From an uncultured Gammaproteobacteria bacterium (GTDB lineage: Bacteria; Pseudomonadota; Gammaproteobacteria; PS1; Pseudothioglobaceae), in NCBI GenBank assembly GCA_902556205.1, contig CACDVH010000006.1, positions 1-64,000 of the forward strand: DNA of 64,000 bases. The letters are read 5' to 3'. Position numbers and translations under genes: made by a program. Below the pieces are notes generated by a model that was given only the letters and a program-made list of their open reading frames with translations, was not told the DNA's origin and ran no database searches. Positions within the stretch are counted from its first letter, which is position 1. Each line of letters opens with the position of its first letter. Positions 1 to 8,759 of the stretch are shown one piece after another.

Positions 1-917
1 TCAAAGGTCTTTCAGTTGGCATGCAGTCGGTTGTGATTCCTGTACTTATGATTTGCTTAATTATCTATGTTTCAAACCTTTTTGTTGGCTTATATGGCGT
101 TGGTATTGCAGCAATTGGTATGCTTGCTACAGTGGGCATGACCATGGCAATTGATGCTTATGGACCCATCGCTGATAATGCCGGCGGTATTGCGGAAATG
201 GCTGGCCTTGGTGAAGATACAAGAAATATTACTGACTCTCTTGATGAGCTTGGAAATACAACCGCAGCTATTGGAAAAGGATTCGCAATTGGCGCTGCAG
301 CGCTAGCTGCTCTAGCAATTATTACTGCTTACACCGAGACTGTTGCTGCTAACTCTACAGATTTCTTGCTTCAACTTAACAGCGCTGAAGTGTTGATTGG
401 TTTATTTATTGGTGGAACTATTCCATTTCTAATTGCATCTCTCACGATGACAGCGGTCGGTGATGCTGCTTTCGAGATGATTGAAGAAGTCAGAAGACAG
501 TTTAAAGAAATCAAGGGTCTTCTAGAGGGTAAAGCAGAGCCTGATACAGCTAAGTGTGTTGATATCGCGACTACTGCTGCACTTAAAAAAATGATTCTTC
601 CTGGAGTAATTGCAGTTGCAGCGCCAGTCCTTGTGGGCTTTTTAATTAGCCCAGAGGCACTCGGCGGTATGCTTGGTGGCGCTCTTCTAGGATGTGTTTT
701 GATGGCGCTTATGATGGCTAATGCTGGTGGTGCTTGGGATAATGCTAAAAAGCACGTCGAAAAGGGAAACTTTGGCGGCAAAGGTACTGAAGTTCATGCT
801 GCAACGGTTGTTGGTGATACTGTTGGCGACCCATTTAAAGATACCTCAGGCCCATCTATGAATATTCTTATTAATGTAATGGCAATCGTTAGTCTAGTCA
901 TTGCTCCTTTACTTTAA
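1..917 (+). CDS. hppA: Membrane-bound pyrophosphatase (ion-pumping), C-terminal part
   Basis: Integral membrane pyrophosphatase that couples PPi hydrolysis to H+ (or Na+) export. The 5' part lies outside the window; the frame is already open at base 3, so the Met at base 21 is internal. About 300 of the usual 650-700 residues are present. Visible family motifs are [25 protein letters not shown], the Asn/Asp-rich DNAKK segment and [16 protein letters not shown] near the C-terminus, with several hydrophobic helices between. The residue after GNTT is Ala with Gly three positions later. In this family that pattern marks the K+-dependent class, whereas Lys there marks K+-independent enzymes. The ion pumped cannot be decided because the relevant helices are upstream. 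It converges on trkH. Confidence 0.95.
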   Translation, partial: KGLSVGMQSVVIPVLMICLIIYVSNLFVGLYGVGIAAIGMLATVGMTMAIDAYGPIADNAGGIAEMAGLGEDTRNITDSLDELGNTTAAIGKGFAIGAAALAALAIITAYTETVAANSTDFLLQLNSAEVLIGLFIGGTIPFLIASLTMTAVGDAAFEMIEEVRRQFKEIKGLLEGKAEPDTAKCVDIATTAALKKMILPGVIAVAAPVLVGFLISPEALGGMLGGALLGCVLMALMMANAGGAWDNAKKHVEKGNFGGKGTEVHAATVVGDTVGDPFKDTSGPSMNILINVMAIVSLVIAPLL

Positions 918-936
918 ATAAGAATTAAATCTATTT

Positions 937-967
937 CAGCCCTTCTCTATTGGAGGGCTGATAATCT
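937..967. terminator. Hairpin between convergent hppA and trkH
   Basis: A perfect 7-bp inverted repeat, CAGCCCT at 937-943 and AGGGCTG at 954-960, lies in the 53-bp gap between two convergent genes. The T-richness after it on the plus strand is modest (ATAATCTTTCTT), so it is a plausible but not ideal intrinsic terminator, possibly used in both directions. Confidence 0.5.
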
Positions 968-970
968 TTC

Positions 971-2422
971 TTACTGTCTCCAGAAAGCTCTATGGAAAAT
1001 GGCAATAATTGTCAATACTTCGAGCCTACCAATGAGCATTGAAAAACTCAAAATCCATTTCGCCGCCTCTCCAACAGAGCCATAATTCTGAGCAACATCA
1101 CCTAACCCAGGCCCCAAGTTATTCATTGTGGCAGCAGTAGCTGAGTATGCAGTAACCTGATCGAGTCCTGCAAACATCAGAAGCATCAAGATAAGGAAAA
1201 AAGAAATCGCGTAAAGTGAAAAGAATCCGAGAACTGATACTAAAGCCTTTTCATTAATGCTCGATTTATTAAGTTTCACACTGACCTGCGCATTTGGCCT
1301 AATAAATTTATTTATCTCTTTCATGCCGAGTCTGAACATTACTAGAATACGAACGACCTTGATACCGCCTCCCGTTGACCCTACACAGGCTCCAATAAAG
1401 CTCATCATAATTAGAAAAACAGGAATTGCAGCAGGCCAGCTGCTGTAATTTTGAGACGTAAAACCAGTGGTAGTAGCAATAGAAATGGTTTGAAATAGAC
1501 TATGCCTTAGTGTCTCATTTGCTGAGTCATACTGACCATTTAAAGAAAGCGCTATTATCACAATAATTGAAGAGCAAATTAGGACCATTGCGTAGGTTTT
1601 AAATTCAGAGTCTTTAATGTAATCCACCAGAGATCGGTTATTCCATGCTACGAAATGAAGCGAGAAATTAATTCCCGCCAGAAACATAAAAAACATCGCT
1701 ATCGTCTCAACTGCAGCTGAATTAAAATAACCAATTGAGCCGTCATGGGTTGAAAAACCTCCAATAGCAACAGTAGAAAAACTATGACTTACCGCATCAA
1801 AAATTGACATTCCAGATAAAAAGTATCCTAGAGCGCACAACACTGTTAATGAAAGGTAAATTTTCCAGAGCGCTATTGCTGTATTTCTCAGTTTAGGTGT
1901 TAGTCTGTCTTTGGCAATACCGCTGGACTCAGCATGATAAAGCTCCATTCCACCAACTCCTAAAAGTGGTAGGACTGCAACCGCAAGGACAATGATCCCC
2001 ATTCCCCCAAGCCACTGAAGTTGCTGCCTGTAGAAAAGGATACTTTTTGGTAATTCATCCAGCTGGTTCAAAACAGTTGCCCCTGTAGTGGTCAGACCTG
2101 ACATGGACTCGAAGAAAGCCTCTGAAAATGAAAGATCACTAATAGAATCAGTAATTAAGAACGGAAGGGTTCCAAAGAGTGACAAAACGATCCAAAAACA
2201 AACGACAATGAGAACGCCCTCTCTGAGTCTAAAGTCTTTTTTAATATCTTTAAAAGGCCACCAAAGAACTAAGCCGCCAAGCACAGTCAAAGCAAAGGAA
2301 TAGACAAAGGAGAGGTACTCACCTTCAGCATAGATCAAATCAATCAAAAGCGGAGGAACCTGTGCAAAGCTAAAAACCATCAGGAGAAGGCCAATGGTTT
2401 TTGCAACAATACTTAACTGCAT
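971..2422 (-). CDS. trkH: Trk potassium uptake channel subunit TrkH
   Basis: Membrane pore subunit of the Trk K+ uptake system, 483 residues, the normal family length. The four pore loops with filter glycines are visible: LTTTGATVL near residue 113, TVAIGGFSTHDG near 216, TTTGFTSQNY near 316 and TMNNLGPGL near 433. Many hydrophobic helices lie between them, and the N-terminus is a typical TrkH first helix. It is the last gene of ntrY-ntrX-trkA-trkH on the minus strand, 37 bp after trkA. Its partner TrkA binds NAD and nucleotides and gates the pore. Confidence 0.95.
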   Translation of the reverse strand: MQLSIVAKTIGLLLMVFSFAQVPPLLIDLIYAEGEYLSFVYSFALTVLGGLVLWWPFKDIKKDFRLREGVLIVVCFWIVLSLFGTLPFLITDSISDLSFSEAFFESMSGLTTTGATVLNQLDELPKSILFYRQQLQWLGGMGIIVLAVAVLPLLGVGGMELYHAESSGIAKDRLTPKLRNTAIALWKIYLSLTVLCALGYFLSGMSIFDAVSHSFSTVAIGGFSTHDGSIGYFNSAAVETIAMFFMFLAGINFSLHFVAWNNRSLVDYIKDSEFKTYAMVLICSSIIVIIALSLNGQYDSANETLRHSLFQTISIATTTGFTSQNYSSWPAAIPVFLIMMSFIGACVGSTGGGIKVVRILVMFRLGMKEINKFIRPNAQVSVKLNKSSINEKALVSVLGFFSLYAISFFLILMLLMFAGLDQVTAYSATAATMNNLGPGLGDVAQNYGSVGEAAKWILSFSMLIGRLEVLTIIAIFHRAFWRQ

Positions 2423-2459
2423 TTAAATTTCCACCTTGATTGAAGAGGTAATTAAATTA

Positions 2460-3830
2460 TCATTCATTCTCTAAAAATAAAGCTTCGACTTCATGAATTT
2501 TGCCGACATCGACAAGAACCATTAAGACGTGGTCCCCAGTTTGTATGACTAATTTTTTTGAACCCATCAATAACTCTTCATCTCGAACTATTGCACCAAC
2601 CACAACCCCTTCAGGTAAAGGAAGGTCATTAACGCACACGCCAACAACTTGTGATGTCTTTTCATCACCATGAACAACAATCTCTATAGCTTCGGACTTG
2701 CCATGCTGGAGCGAATGAACTTGCATAAAGTCTCCTTTCCTGAGATGAGACAAAATACCGCTCACAGTGATCTGGTCTGGAGAAACAATAATGTCTACAT
2801 CGCCACTCTGCTCTGCAAGATTTGCATAAACATCTCTTTTAACTAGGGCAATAGTTTTATGAGCCCCCAAACGCTTTGCAAGTATTGAAACAATCACGTT
2901 GACTTCATCAGAGTCAGTCAAGGCTAAAAATAAATCTGTATTTTCAATACCCTCTTCTTTCAATAAATCTTCATCAGAGGCATTGCCTTGCAGAACAAGA
3001 GTATGGTTAAGCTCTTCACTGAGATATTTAGCTCTATTATCATCAAGCTCAATAATCCTTAAATTATGATTCTCCTCAAGAAGCTTGGCTACATTTAGGC
3101 CAATACTTCCACCTCCCGCAATGAAGATTTTCTGATAAGTGTTTTCCGCCCTTCTAAACTCCTTAAGCGCTCTTGAAATATCATTCTTCTTCGCAAGAAA
3201 ATAAACGTGATCTCCCTCTCTGATGACTGTGTCACTTTTTGCAGGAATTGCCCTTTCATTCCTGTAAAGACTGACAATTCGTATTTTTACGTCCGGCATA
3301 TGCTCTTGTAGTTCTTTAATGGGCCTATTGACAATAGGAGTTCCAATAAAAGCGCGGGTCTCAACTAGCTGCACAAGACCATTCTCGAAGTCAAAGACCT
3401 GGGAGGCACCAGGCTCATCGACAATACCTTGAATATATTCTGTAATTAAGTTCTCTGGAGTAATCAAGAAATCAATTGGTAATGCATCATTTGAAAAGAT
3501 TTCTGGCCTTAAGAGATACTCTGTAGTTCTAATTCTTGCAATTTTTTTCTCAACATGATACAAAGTATGTGCCATTCTGCAAGCCACCATGTTTCTCTCA
3601 TCGGAGTTCATCACAGCAATGACCATGTCCATGGATTTAATTCCTGCTTTCTCTAAAACACTTGGATATGCCCCGTAACCAACTACTGTTTTAATATCTA
3701 AATGCCTTTGAAGAGATGTAAGCATCTCTTCTTTTTGGTCAACAATAGTGATATCGTTATCATCATCTAAGCAGAGATATCTTGCCAAGGTTGAGCCAAC
3801 TTGACCTGCACCTAAAATGAGTATTTTCAT
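2460..3830 (-). CDS. trkA: Trk system potassium uptake regulatory protein TrkA
   Basis: Cytoplasmic NAD-binding regulatory subunit of the Trk K+ channel. At 456 residues it has the double architecture RCK_N-RCK_C-RCK_N-RCK_C. The first Rossmann motif is at residues 1-20 (ILGAGQVGSTLARYL) and the second near residue 235 (FIAGGGSIGLNVAKLL). The start codon overlaps the end of the response-regulator gene by 4 bp, indicating translational coupling, and trkH follows. Coupling of ntrYX and trkAH is seen in other proteobacteria. Confidence 0.95.
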   Translation of the reverse strand: MKILILGAGQVGSTLARYLCLDDDNDITIVDQKEEMLTSLQRHLDIKTVVGYGAYPSVLEKAGIKSMDMVIAVMNSDERNMVACRMAHTLYHVEKKIARIRTTEYLLRPEIFSNDALPIDFLITPENLITEYIQGIVDEPGASQVFDFENGLVQLVETRAFIGTPIVNRPIKELQEHMPDVKIRIVSLYRNERAIPAKSDTVIREGDHVYFLAKKNDISRALKEFRRAENTYQKIFIAGGGSIGLNVAKLLEENHNLRIIELDDNRAKYLSEELNHTLVLQGNASDEDLLKEEGIENTDLFLALTDSDEVNVIVSILAKRLGAHKTIALVKRDVYANLAEQSGDVDIIVSPDQITVSGILSHLRKGDFMQVHSLQHGKSEAIEIVVHGDEKTSQVVGVCVNDLPLPEGVVVGAIVRDEELLMGSKKLVIQTGDHVLMVLVDVGKIHEVEALFLENE

Positions 3831-4402
3831 TTTTTATCTATCCCTAAATCTTTGAGCTTCCTGTAAAGCGTTGTTCTCTCAAGGCCTGCAATCTCAGCAA
3901 CAACAGCAATATTATTATCATTGGCTGCTAGGTGATGAAGTAGGTACTGACTTTCAAAGATATTTCTAGCCTCTTTTAATCTTAAAGAATAGTTGATTCC
4001 ACTGACATGCTGAATTTCTGGCTCTGGCTCATCCGAAGTCATTATGTTTCTTAAAATAGGTAGAAAGTCGTGCAAAGGTTTCTTCAGAAAATCAACAGCG
4101 CCCAACTTCATAGCTTTAACGATATCACTTGGCTCAGCGTGACCTGACATCATAACAACTGGCGTATCAAAACCCTCAGAATGCCACTCTGATAATAGGG
4201 AAATTCCATCTTGCCCTGGCATCCAAACATCCATGAGGATTAAATCAAAATGATTAGCTGCTAGAATAACCTTGGCTTCTGCAGCACTTCTAGCGAGCAT
4301 TGTTGAGTAATTAACATCCTCAAGAATATCTTTAATGATCTCAGTATTATCTTTCTCATCATCGATGATCAAAATATTTCCAAATGTAGGCTCTTCAGTC
4401 AT
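3827..4402 (-). CDS. NtrX-like response regulator lacking the AAA+ domain (REC-Fis HTH)
   Basis: Response regulator of 191 residues encoded directly after an NtrY-type kinase with a 4-bp overlap. Residues 8-125 form a receiver domain with acidic pair D14/D15, phospho-acceptor D58 in MDVWMPG and conserved K108 in FLKKP. The DVWMPG form resembles NtrX receivers. Residues about 150-188 form a Fis-type helix-turn-helix (VAEIAGLERTTLYRKLKDL). The roughly 240-residue AAA+ sigma-54-interaction domain that should lie between them is absent, with only a short linker in its place. There is no frameshift or residual AAA+ sequence, so this is a compact REC-Fis regulator (RegA/ActR-like architecture), probably unable to activate sigma-54 promoters. 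Confidence 0.85.
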   Translation of the reverse strand: MTEEPTFGNILIIDDEKDNTEIIKDILEDVNYSTMLARSAAEAKVILAANHFDLILMDVWMPGQDGISLLSEWHSEGFDTPVVMMSGHAEPSDIVKAMKLGAVDFLKKPLHDFLPILRNIMTSDEPEPEIQHVSGINYSLRLKEARNIFESQYLLHHLAANDNNIAVVAEIAGLERTTLYRKLKDLGIDKK

Positions 4403-6477
4403 TTTCCCCCCTTCACAGATTCAATTATACTCAATTCAATAGTTATTCTTGCGCCATGAGGTTCAATATTACTTGCAAATATTTGACCGTCATGCTGCTC
4501 AATTATATTTTGGACAATCGCAAGACCTAAACCACCACTCTTCTCTTTAGTGGTAATGTAAGGCTCAAATACATGGTCAATAATATCCTCTGGAAATCCA
4601 TTTCCATCATCGATAATTATTAATTGAACCAATCTCTCATTGGCCTTCAAAAGAGTTTTAATTTTGATATTTAAAGTCGAAGAATCTTTCTTCGCTTCTA
4701 TTGCGTTTTTAATGAGATTTATAAGCACTCTCGAGATTGCATCTTGATCCAGCTGAATCTTTGGCAGATCACCACTCAAATCAAGATCTACTCTAACATC
4801 ATCATGGTTATCATATAAAGATGCAGACTTATTGACTAGCTTATTTAAAGAGGATAAGGTTTTTCTAATCTCTGGTGTATTTGCATAATCTGCAAATGCG
4901 CTCACCATTGAATCCATAGATGCAACCTGATCCATTATCGTTTGTGTTGTTTTATTAATCACTTTAGAGTCTTTTTCTTCGAGCTTATCTAAAAATAAAT
5001 TTCGAAGCCTCTGGGCAGATAACAAAATTGGAGTCAATGGATTCTTTATTTCATGCGCCATGCGAACCGCCACTTCGCCCCAAGCGGCCTTCTTTTGTGC
5101 TCTGTTAAGCTTCGAAATGTCATTAATGATAATGACATACCCTAAAGACTTATTTTCTACGTCAAGAAAAGCTCCCTGGCAATAAAGCAAACGATTTCGA
5201 TCATTCAGGGTTAATTCAATCTCTTGACTCCACTCCACTGAATCACTTTCAATCTTTTCTTGGATATAGTCAAACAGAGAATTAAGATTCGGATAATCCT
5301 TAACAATAGCATCATAAGACTCTGAAGTATATTTTAAGACATCATTTATTTGCAGTATCTTTCCTATTACAGGATTTATGATCTGTATTTTCTTTTCTTT
5401 GTTCAGTGCAATAACACCAAACGAATATTGCAGAATTGTTTCTAAATATAAGTTATGAGTATCTAGACCTTCTCGAGAAAGCTTAATTCTTCTGCTCATT
5501 TCATTAAAGTGACCAATGAGATCGTGCATATCCTTGAACTTGGGATCTCGCTCAATCTCTACATCATAGTTTCCAGAAGAAATCTCTCGAGTAGCTATTG
5601 ATAAGTTATGCATAGGCCTCATGAGCTGATCAATCATTCTTAACACAATTAATAATGCACTCAAAACTGCCAATAAAATAGTTGAGGTAAAGTCAATCAT
5701 AAATCGAGTTTTAATGATCGATGAGTTTAGCGTCAGTTCTGCATCTTTTGCTGCATCTCGAAAACGCGTCATTCTAGAAGTAAGGCTCTCAATATTAATA
5801 TCAGGGGCAAAGTGAGCAATAAGAGTAAACTCATCAGTCGACGCTGTATATCCATCTGCCATGCATTTGGAGTCAGCTCGTTTGCTTGATGCCGCTAGAT
5901 TCATCTCACTGTCATATAGCTTGAGTTCACATGCCCAAAAATCACTAGTTAAAAGACTCAAAACGGTTTGCATTTTTTCATTAGAGGCTCTAGGGGCATC
6001 AAAATAATTAACCAGTTTTGCAATATTACGTATTCGATCCTCAAAGTATTTAATTGCAATATTATTTGTATTGCGATAGAGTTCATCTACCTCACCCCCT
6101 ACCTTTAAGTTGAATTCATCGAACTGATTTTCTGCAATCTGAAGGTTATCTCTTATTGAGCCAAATGAAAATAGATAAAAGGAAAGCACTGGGAGCAAAA
6201 CTAAAACTGGAACAATTCTTATAAATGACCAGGTAAATCTTGAGCCAATAACTCCCTCTTGAGTGTTTTGTTTTAATTTTTTCATTGAAAGGATGATGTA
6301 GAAAAATGCAACACCACTCATTACCACATTGAATAAAACTAAAACTAGATACCATTTCTCAATTAATTCTGGATTAAGCCCTAGGTAAAACATTCCAAAA
6401 AACGAAATCAAGAAAACACCTATCCAAAACAAAGCGCGGGGAGCTTCTCTCAAGGAAAAAGCCTGATTAAGCAACAT
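4399..6477 (-). CDS. NtrY-like sensor histidine kinase
   Basis: Transmembrane sensor kinase, 692 residues, first gene of the ntrYX-trkAH operon. Order of parts: hydrophobic helices in residues 15-115, an extracytoplasmic segment, another helix near 265-285, a HAMP domain near 285-340, and a PAS-like domain near 345-455. A HisKA domain follows with the phospho-acceptor His in RMAHEIKNPLTP near residue 470. The HATPase_c domain has an N box (INLIKNAIEAKK), a G1 box (DDGNGFP) and a G2 box (GGLGLAIV). This layout is that of NtrY. It should phosphorylate the adjacent short NtrX-like regulator. The signal sensed is unknown; linkage to K+ uptake and an energy-coupling pump suggests envelope or redox status, which is inference. 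Confidence 0.88.
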   Translation of the reverse strand: MLLNQAFSLREAPRALFWIGVFLISFFGMFYLGLNPELIEKWYLVLVLFNVVMSGVAFFYIILSMKKLKQNTQEGVIGSRFTWSFIRIVPVLVLLPVLSFYLFSFGSIRDNLQIAENQFDEFNLKVGGEVDELYRNTNNIAIKYFEDRIRNIAKLVNYFDAPRASNEKMQTVLSLLTSDFWACELKLYDSEMNLAASSKRADSKCMADGYTASTDEFTLIAHFAPDINIESLTSRMTRFRDAAKDAELTLNSSIIKTRFMIDFTSTILLAVLSALLIVLRMIDQLMRPMHNLSIATREISSGNYDVEIERDPKFKDMHDLIGHFNEMSRRIKLSREGLDTHNLYLETILQYSFGVIALNKEKKIQIINPVIGKILQINDVLKYTSESYDAIVKDYPNLNSLFDYIQEKIESDSVEWSQEIELTLNDRNRLLYCQGAFLDVENKSLGYVIIINDISKLNRAQKKAAWGEVAVRMAHEIKNPLTPILLSAQRLRNLFLDKLEEKDSKVINKTTQTIMDQVASMDSMVSAFADYANTPEIRKTLSSLNKLVNKSASLYDNHDDVRVDLDLSGDLPKIQLDQDAISRVLINLIKNAIEAKKDSSTLNIKIKTLLKANERLVQLIIIDDGNGFPEDIIDHVFEPYITTKEKSGGLGLAIVQNIIEQHDGQIFASNIEPHGARITIELSIIESVKGGK

Positions 6478-6542
6478 AAAATTTGTTAGCCATATAGTAA
6501 AGTATTCCGATTATCTCATAAATGCATTATTTCTAGCATAAG

Positions 6543-7601
6543 TTGTTGATAAAATACAACAACGCAATATTTCCAAATATTTTGATAAAAACTGCTGCTC
6601 AGCTTAGCCAATACTTAGATCATATTGAAGATGAGATTCTTCTTGCTGTAGACACCGAGTTTAGAAGGGTTGATTCCTATTTTCCTGAATTATGCTTAAT
6701 CCAAATTGCTACTTTGGATAAATTGGAGTGCATCGATGTTCTTACCCTAGATAATCTTGAGCCTTTATTTGTTAAACTGTATGATAAAAAAACAAAATGG
6801 ATTGTTCACTCTGCAAGGCAAGATGTTGAGGCTCTTTTTTACTTGTCCGGTCGAATTCCAAGTGAAATCTTTGATACACAAATTGCAGCGTCTTTTCTTA
6901 ATTATCCCTTGCAAATTTCTTATCAAAGCCTTACTGAATCTCTTCAAAATGTTCGATTGGAAAAAAAATTTACCCGATTTGACTGGAAAAAACGCCCACT
7001 TCCAACTGATGTATTGCAGTATGCAATTGATGATGTTAGATACTTAATTCCGATCTTTAATCAGCTCTCAAATGAATTGATTAAACAGAATAAGTTAGAT
7101 TGGACGGAAGAGGAGTGCAGATTCTTATTAAATAAAGAGACTTATAGTCCTAATCTTAAACAAATTATAAAAAAAACAAAAGGTATTTCAAAAATCTCTT
7201 CAAAACATAAGAACTTAGCAATCAACTTAATTTTATGGCGCGAATCCGTTGCCCAGAAAAAAAACAAGCCTCGAAAATGGATTATGTCTGATGAAAAACT
7301 TATTGACTATGCCACTGGAAATAACAATCTTACCTCTAATAAATTACATGAATTTGAAAATTTCATTAAACAGAATACGCAAGACTTTAGAAATTTAAAC
7401 CTAGTAAAAATAAGTAAACCGCTCTCAGAAAATGAACTCATTAGAAAAAATGAGTTGAAGGAACAAATTAGATTACTATCAATTGAACATGACTTACCCA
7501 CTGAATTAATCTGTACATCTAAAAACCTTGTTAACTTCATTAGAGGCATTGACTTCAGTTCATTAAATAGTGGCTGGAGATCCAAAATATTTAAAATATA
7601 A
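6543..7601 (+). CDS. rnd: Ribonuclease D
   Basis: 3'-5' exoribonuclease for tRNA 3'-end maturation, 352 residues. A DEDD exonuclease domain covers residues 10-190, with D37 and E39 in AVDTEF, the ExoII motif HSARQDVEAL and the ExoIII YAIDDVRYL. A weaker HRDC region follows at about 210-290. The reading uses a TTG start; the next codon is also TTG, and no ATG precedes the conserved VDTEF block in frame. It is divergent from ntrY with 65 bp between them and is followed at once by rsmD and coaD. Confidence 0.9.
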   Translation: MLIKYNNAIFPNILIKTAAQLSQYLDHIEDEILLAVDTEFRRVDSYFPELCLIQIATLDKLECIDVLTLDNLEPLFVKLYDKKTKWIVHSARQDVEALFYLSGRIPSEIFDTQIAASFLNYPLQISYQSLTESLQNVRLEKKFTRFDWKKRPLPTDVLQYAIDDVRYLIPIFNQLSNELIKQNKLDWTEEECRFLLNKETYSPNLKQIIKKTKGISKISSKHKNLAINLILWRESVAQKKNKPRKWIMSDEKLIDYATGNNNLTSNKLHEFENFIKQNTQDFRNLNLVKISKPLSENELIRKNELKEQIRLLSIEHDLPTELICTSKNLVNFIRGIDFSSLNSGWRSKIFKI

Positions 7602-7621
7602 TAATAACTTATATAAATAAA

Positions 7622-8200
7622 ATTAAAACCATTAAAACCAATACCTTTAGAATTATTTCGGGCAGTCTCAAAGGGAGAAAATTTTCTTTTAAGGACTCTG
7701 ATGGACTTCGCCCCACCTCGGGCAAAGCCAGAGAGACTTTATTTAATTGGCTTCAGTTTGAGATTAATAACAAAACTATCTTAGATCCATTTGCAGGAAC
7801 TGGCGCGTTGGGTATTGAGGCAATTTCAAGAGGCTCTGGAAAGGTCAGCTTTATTGAAAAAGATTTCAAAACGCATCAAATACTTGAGTCTAACCTTAAA
7901 CTTTTAGAATCTAATTGTTATGACCTGATTAATCAAGACTCACTTAAATATCTTGAAAAAGAAAAACTTTTACCTTTTGATTTTGTTTTCTTAGATCCAC
8001 CCTTTAATCAACAATTAATTCCTTTAATATTGTCTTTAATTTCGGAACAAAATCTTATCGATTCAAAAAGTAAAATCTATATTGAAACTGAGTTTGAGAT
8101 TGACCTAGAGCTCTTGAATTCAAACATTAAGTATAATTGTAAAATTGAAAAACAGAAAAAATCAGGTAATGTGAACTATTGTCTGATAAGCTTAGGTTAA
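7622..8200 (+). CDS. rsmD: 16S rRNA (guanine-966-N2)-methyltransferase RsmD, non-canonical start
   Basis: SAM-dependent methyltransferase acting on 16S rRNA G966. The conserved N-terminal block reads FRIISGSLKGRKF, then LRPTSGKARETLFNWL, the SAM-binding DPFAGTGALGIEA, and the catalytic FVFLDPPF. These match RsmD over its whole length; counted from base 7622 it is 192 residues against about 198 in E. coli. The first ATG/GTG/TTG in frame is TTG at 7808, which would delete the substrate and SAM motifs and cannot be the start. The frame is open back to a stop at 7592, and the only candidate initiators are ATT (7622 or 7631) or ATA. Start chosen: ATT at 7622, uncertain. It is followed by coaD after 2 bp. 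Confidence 0.85.
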   Translation: MKTIKTNTFRIISGSLKGRKFSFKDSDGLRPTSGKARETLFNWLQFEINNKTILDPFAGTGALGIEAISRGSGKVSFIEKDFKTHQILESNLKLLESNCYDLINQDSLKYLEKEKLLPFDFVFLDPPFNQQLIPLILSLISEQNLIDSKSKIYIETEFEIDLELLNSNIKYNCKIEKQKKSGNVNYCLISLG

Positions 8201-8202
8201 CT

Positions 8203-8685
8203 ATGAAAAAAATTGCAATCTATCCTGGGTCATTTGATCCCATCACTAATGGACATGTTGACTTAATAAAAAGAGCATCCAAGCTCTTTGATGAGGTCAT
8301 TATTGCAATAACTCAAAATGCTAATAAATCTGGTTTTCTGTCGATTGATCAGAGGGTTAGCGCCGCTGAAAACTCAATTAGTTCTCTAAAAAATACCAAA
8401 GTTCTTAGTTTTAATTCCCTATTGGTTGATTTTGCTAAAGAGCATAATGCTCAAATAATTATTAGAGGTTTACGGGCTGTTTCTGATTTTGAATATGAGT
8501 TTCAATTAAGTGGAATGAATAAACGCCTTAATTCTGAAATTGAGACTTTATTTATGACTCCTTCTGAAGAATTTGCCAATATTTCATCATCTCTAGTTCG
8601 TGAAATTCTTCTGCTTGGAGGCGATATCAGCCCTTTTGTGCCAAGAGAAGTCAAAAAAATTCTACTTGATATAGTTAAAAAATAA
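8203..8685 (+). CDS. coaD: Pantetheine-phosphate adenylyltransferase
   Basis: Fourth step of coenzyme A synthesis: 4'-phosphopantetheine + ATP to dephospho-CoA. The protein has 160 residues, matching the family. It shows the nucleotidyltransferase motif YPGSFDPITNGHVDL at the N-terminus, RGLRAVSDFEYE mid-protein and SSSLVRE near residue 130. The ATG at 8203, 2 bp after the rsmD stop, gives the canonical N-terminus MKKIAIYPGS. An in-frame upstream start at 8179 would add eight unrelated residues and is rejected. The rsmD-coaD pairing is common in bacteria. Confidence 0.97.
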   Translation: MKKIAIYPGSFDPITNGHVDLIKRASKLFDEVIIAITQNANKSGFLSIDQRVSAAENSISSLKNTKVLSFNSLLVDFAKEHNAQIIIRGLRAVSDFEYEFQLSGMNKRLNSEIETLFMTPSEEFANISSSLVREILLLGGDISPFVPREVKKILLDIVKK

Positions 8686-8697
8686 TTTCATAATTTC

Positions 8698-8725
8698 CTT
8701 GAAATTGGATTTTGTATCCCTAAAT
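8698..8725 (+). promoter_or_regulatory. Sigma-32 (heat-shock) promoter of dnaK
   Basis: CTTGAAA at 8698-8704, a 13-nt spacer and CCCTAAAT at 8718-8725 closely match the RpoH consensus CTTGAAA-N13-15-CCCCATNT. The start lies about 35 bp upstream of the dnaK ATG, and a strong ribosome-binding site (AAGGAG, 8746-8751) follows. No CIRCE-type inverted repeat is present. Confidence 0.8.
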
Positions 8726-8759
8726 AGGGTTTATACAAAAAATACAAGGAGTAAATGAA

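Noticed and set aside
371-781. Minus-strand open frame inside hppA
   Set aside because: It lies fully within a conserved pyrophosphatase coding region and resembles no protein.
7585-7605. Programmed frameshift making an Rnd-RsmD fusion
   Set aside because: TTTAAAA is present but in the wrong phase for a standard -1 slippery site, and the two proteins are separate in other bacteria.
7808-8200. rsmD as a short 130-residue gene starting with TTG
   Set aside because: It would begin inside the SAM-binding motif; strong homology extends about 50 residues upstream in the same frame.
8179-8202. Upstream in-frame start for coaD
   Set aside because: It adds residues absent from the family and lies inside rsmD; ATG at 8203 gives the canonical N-terminus.
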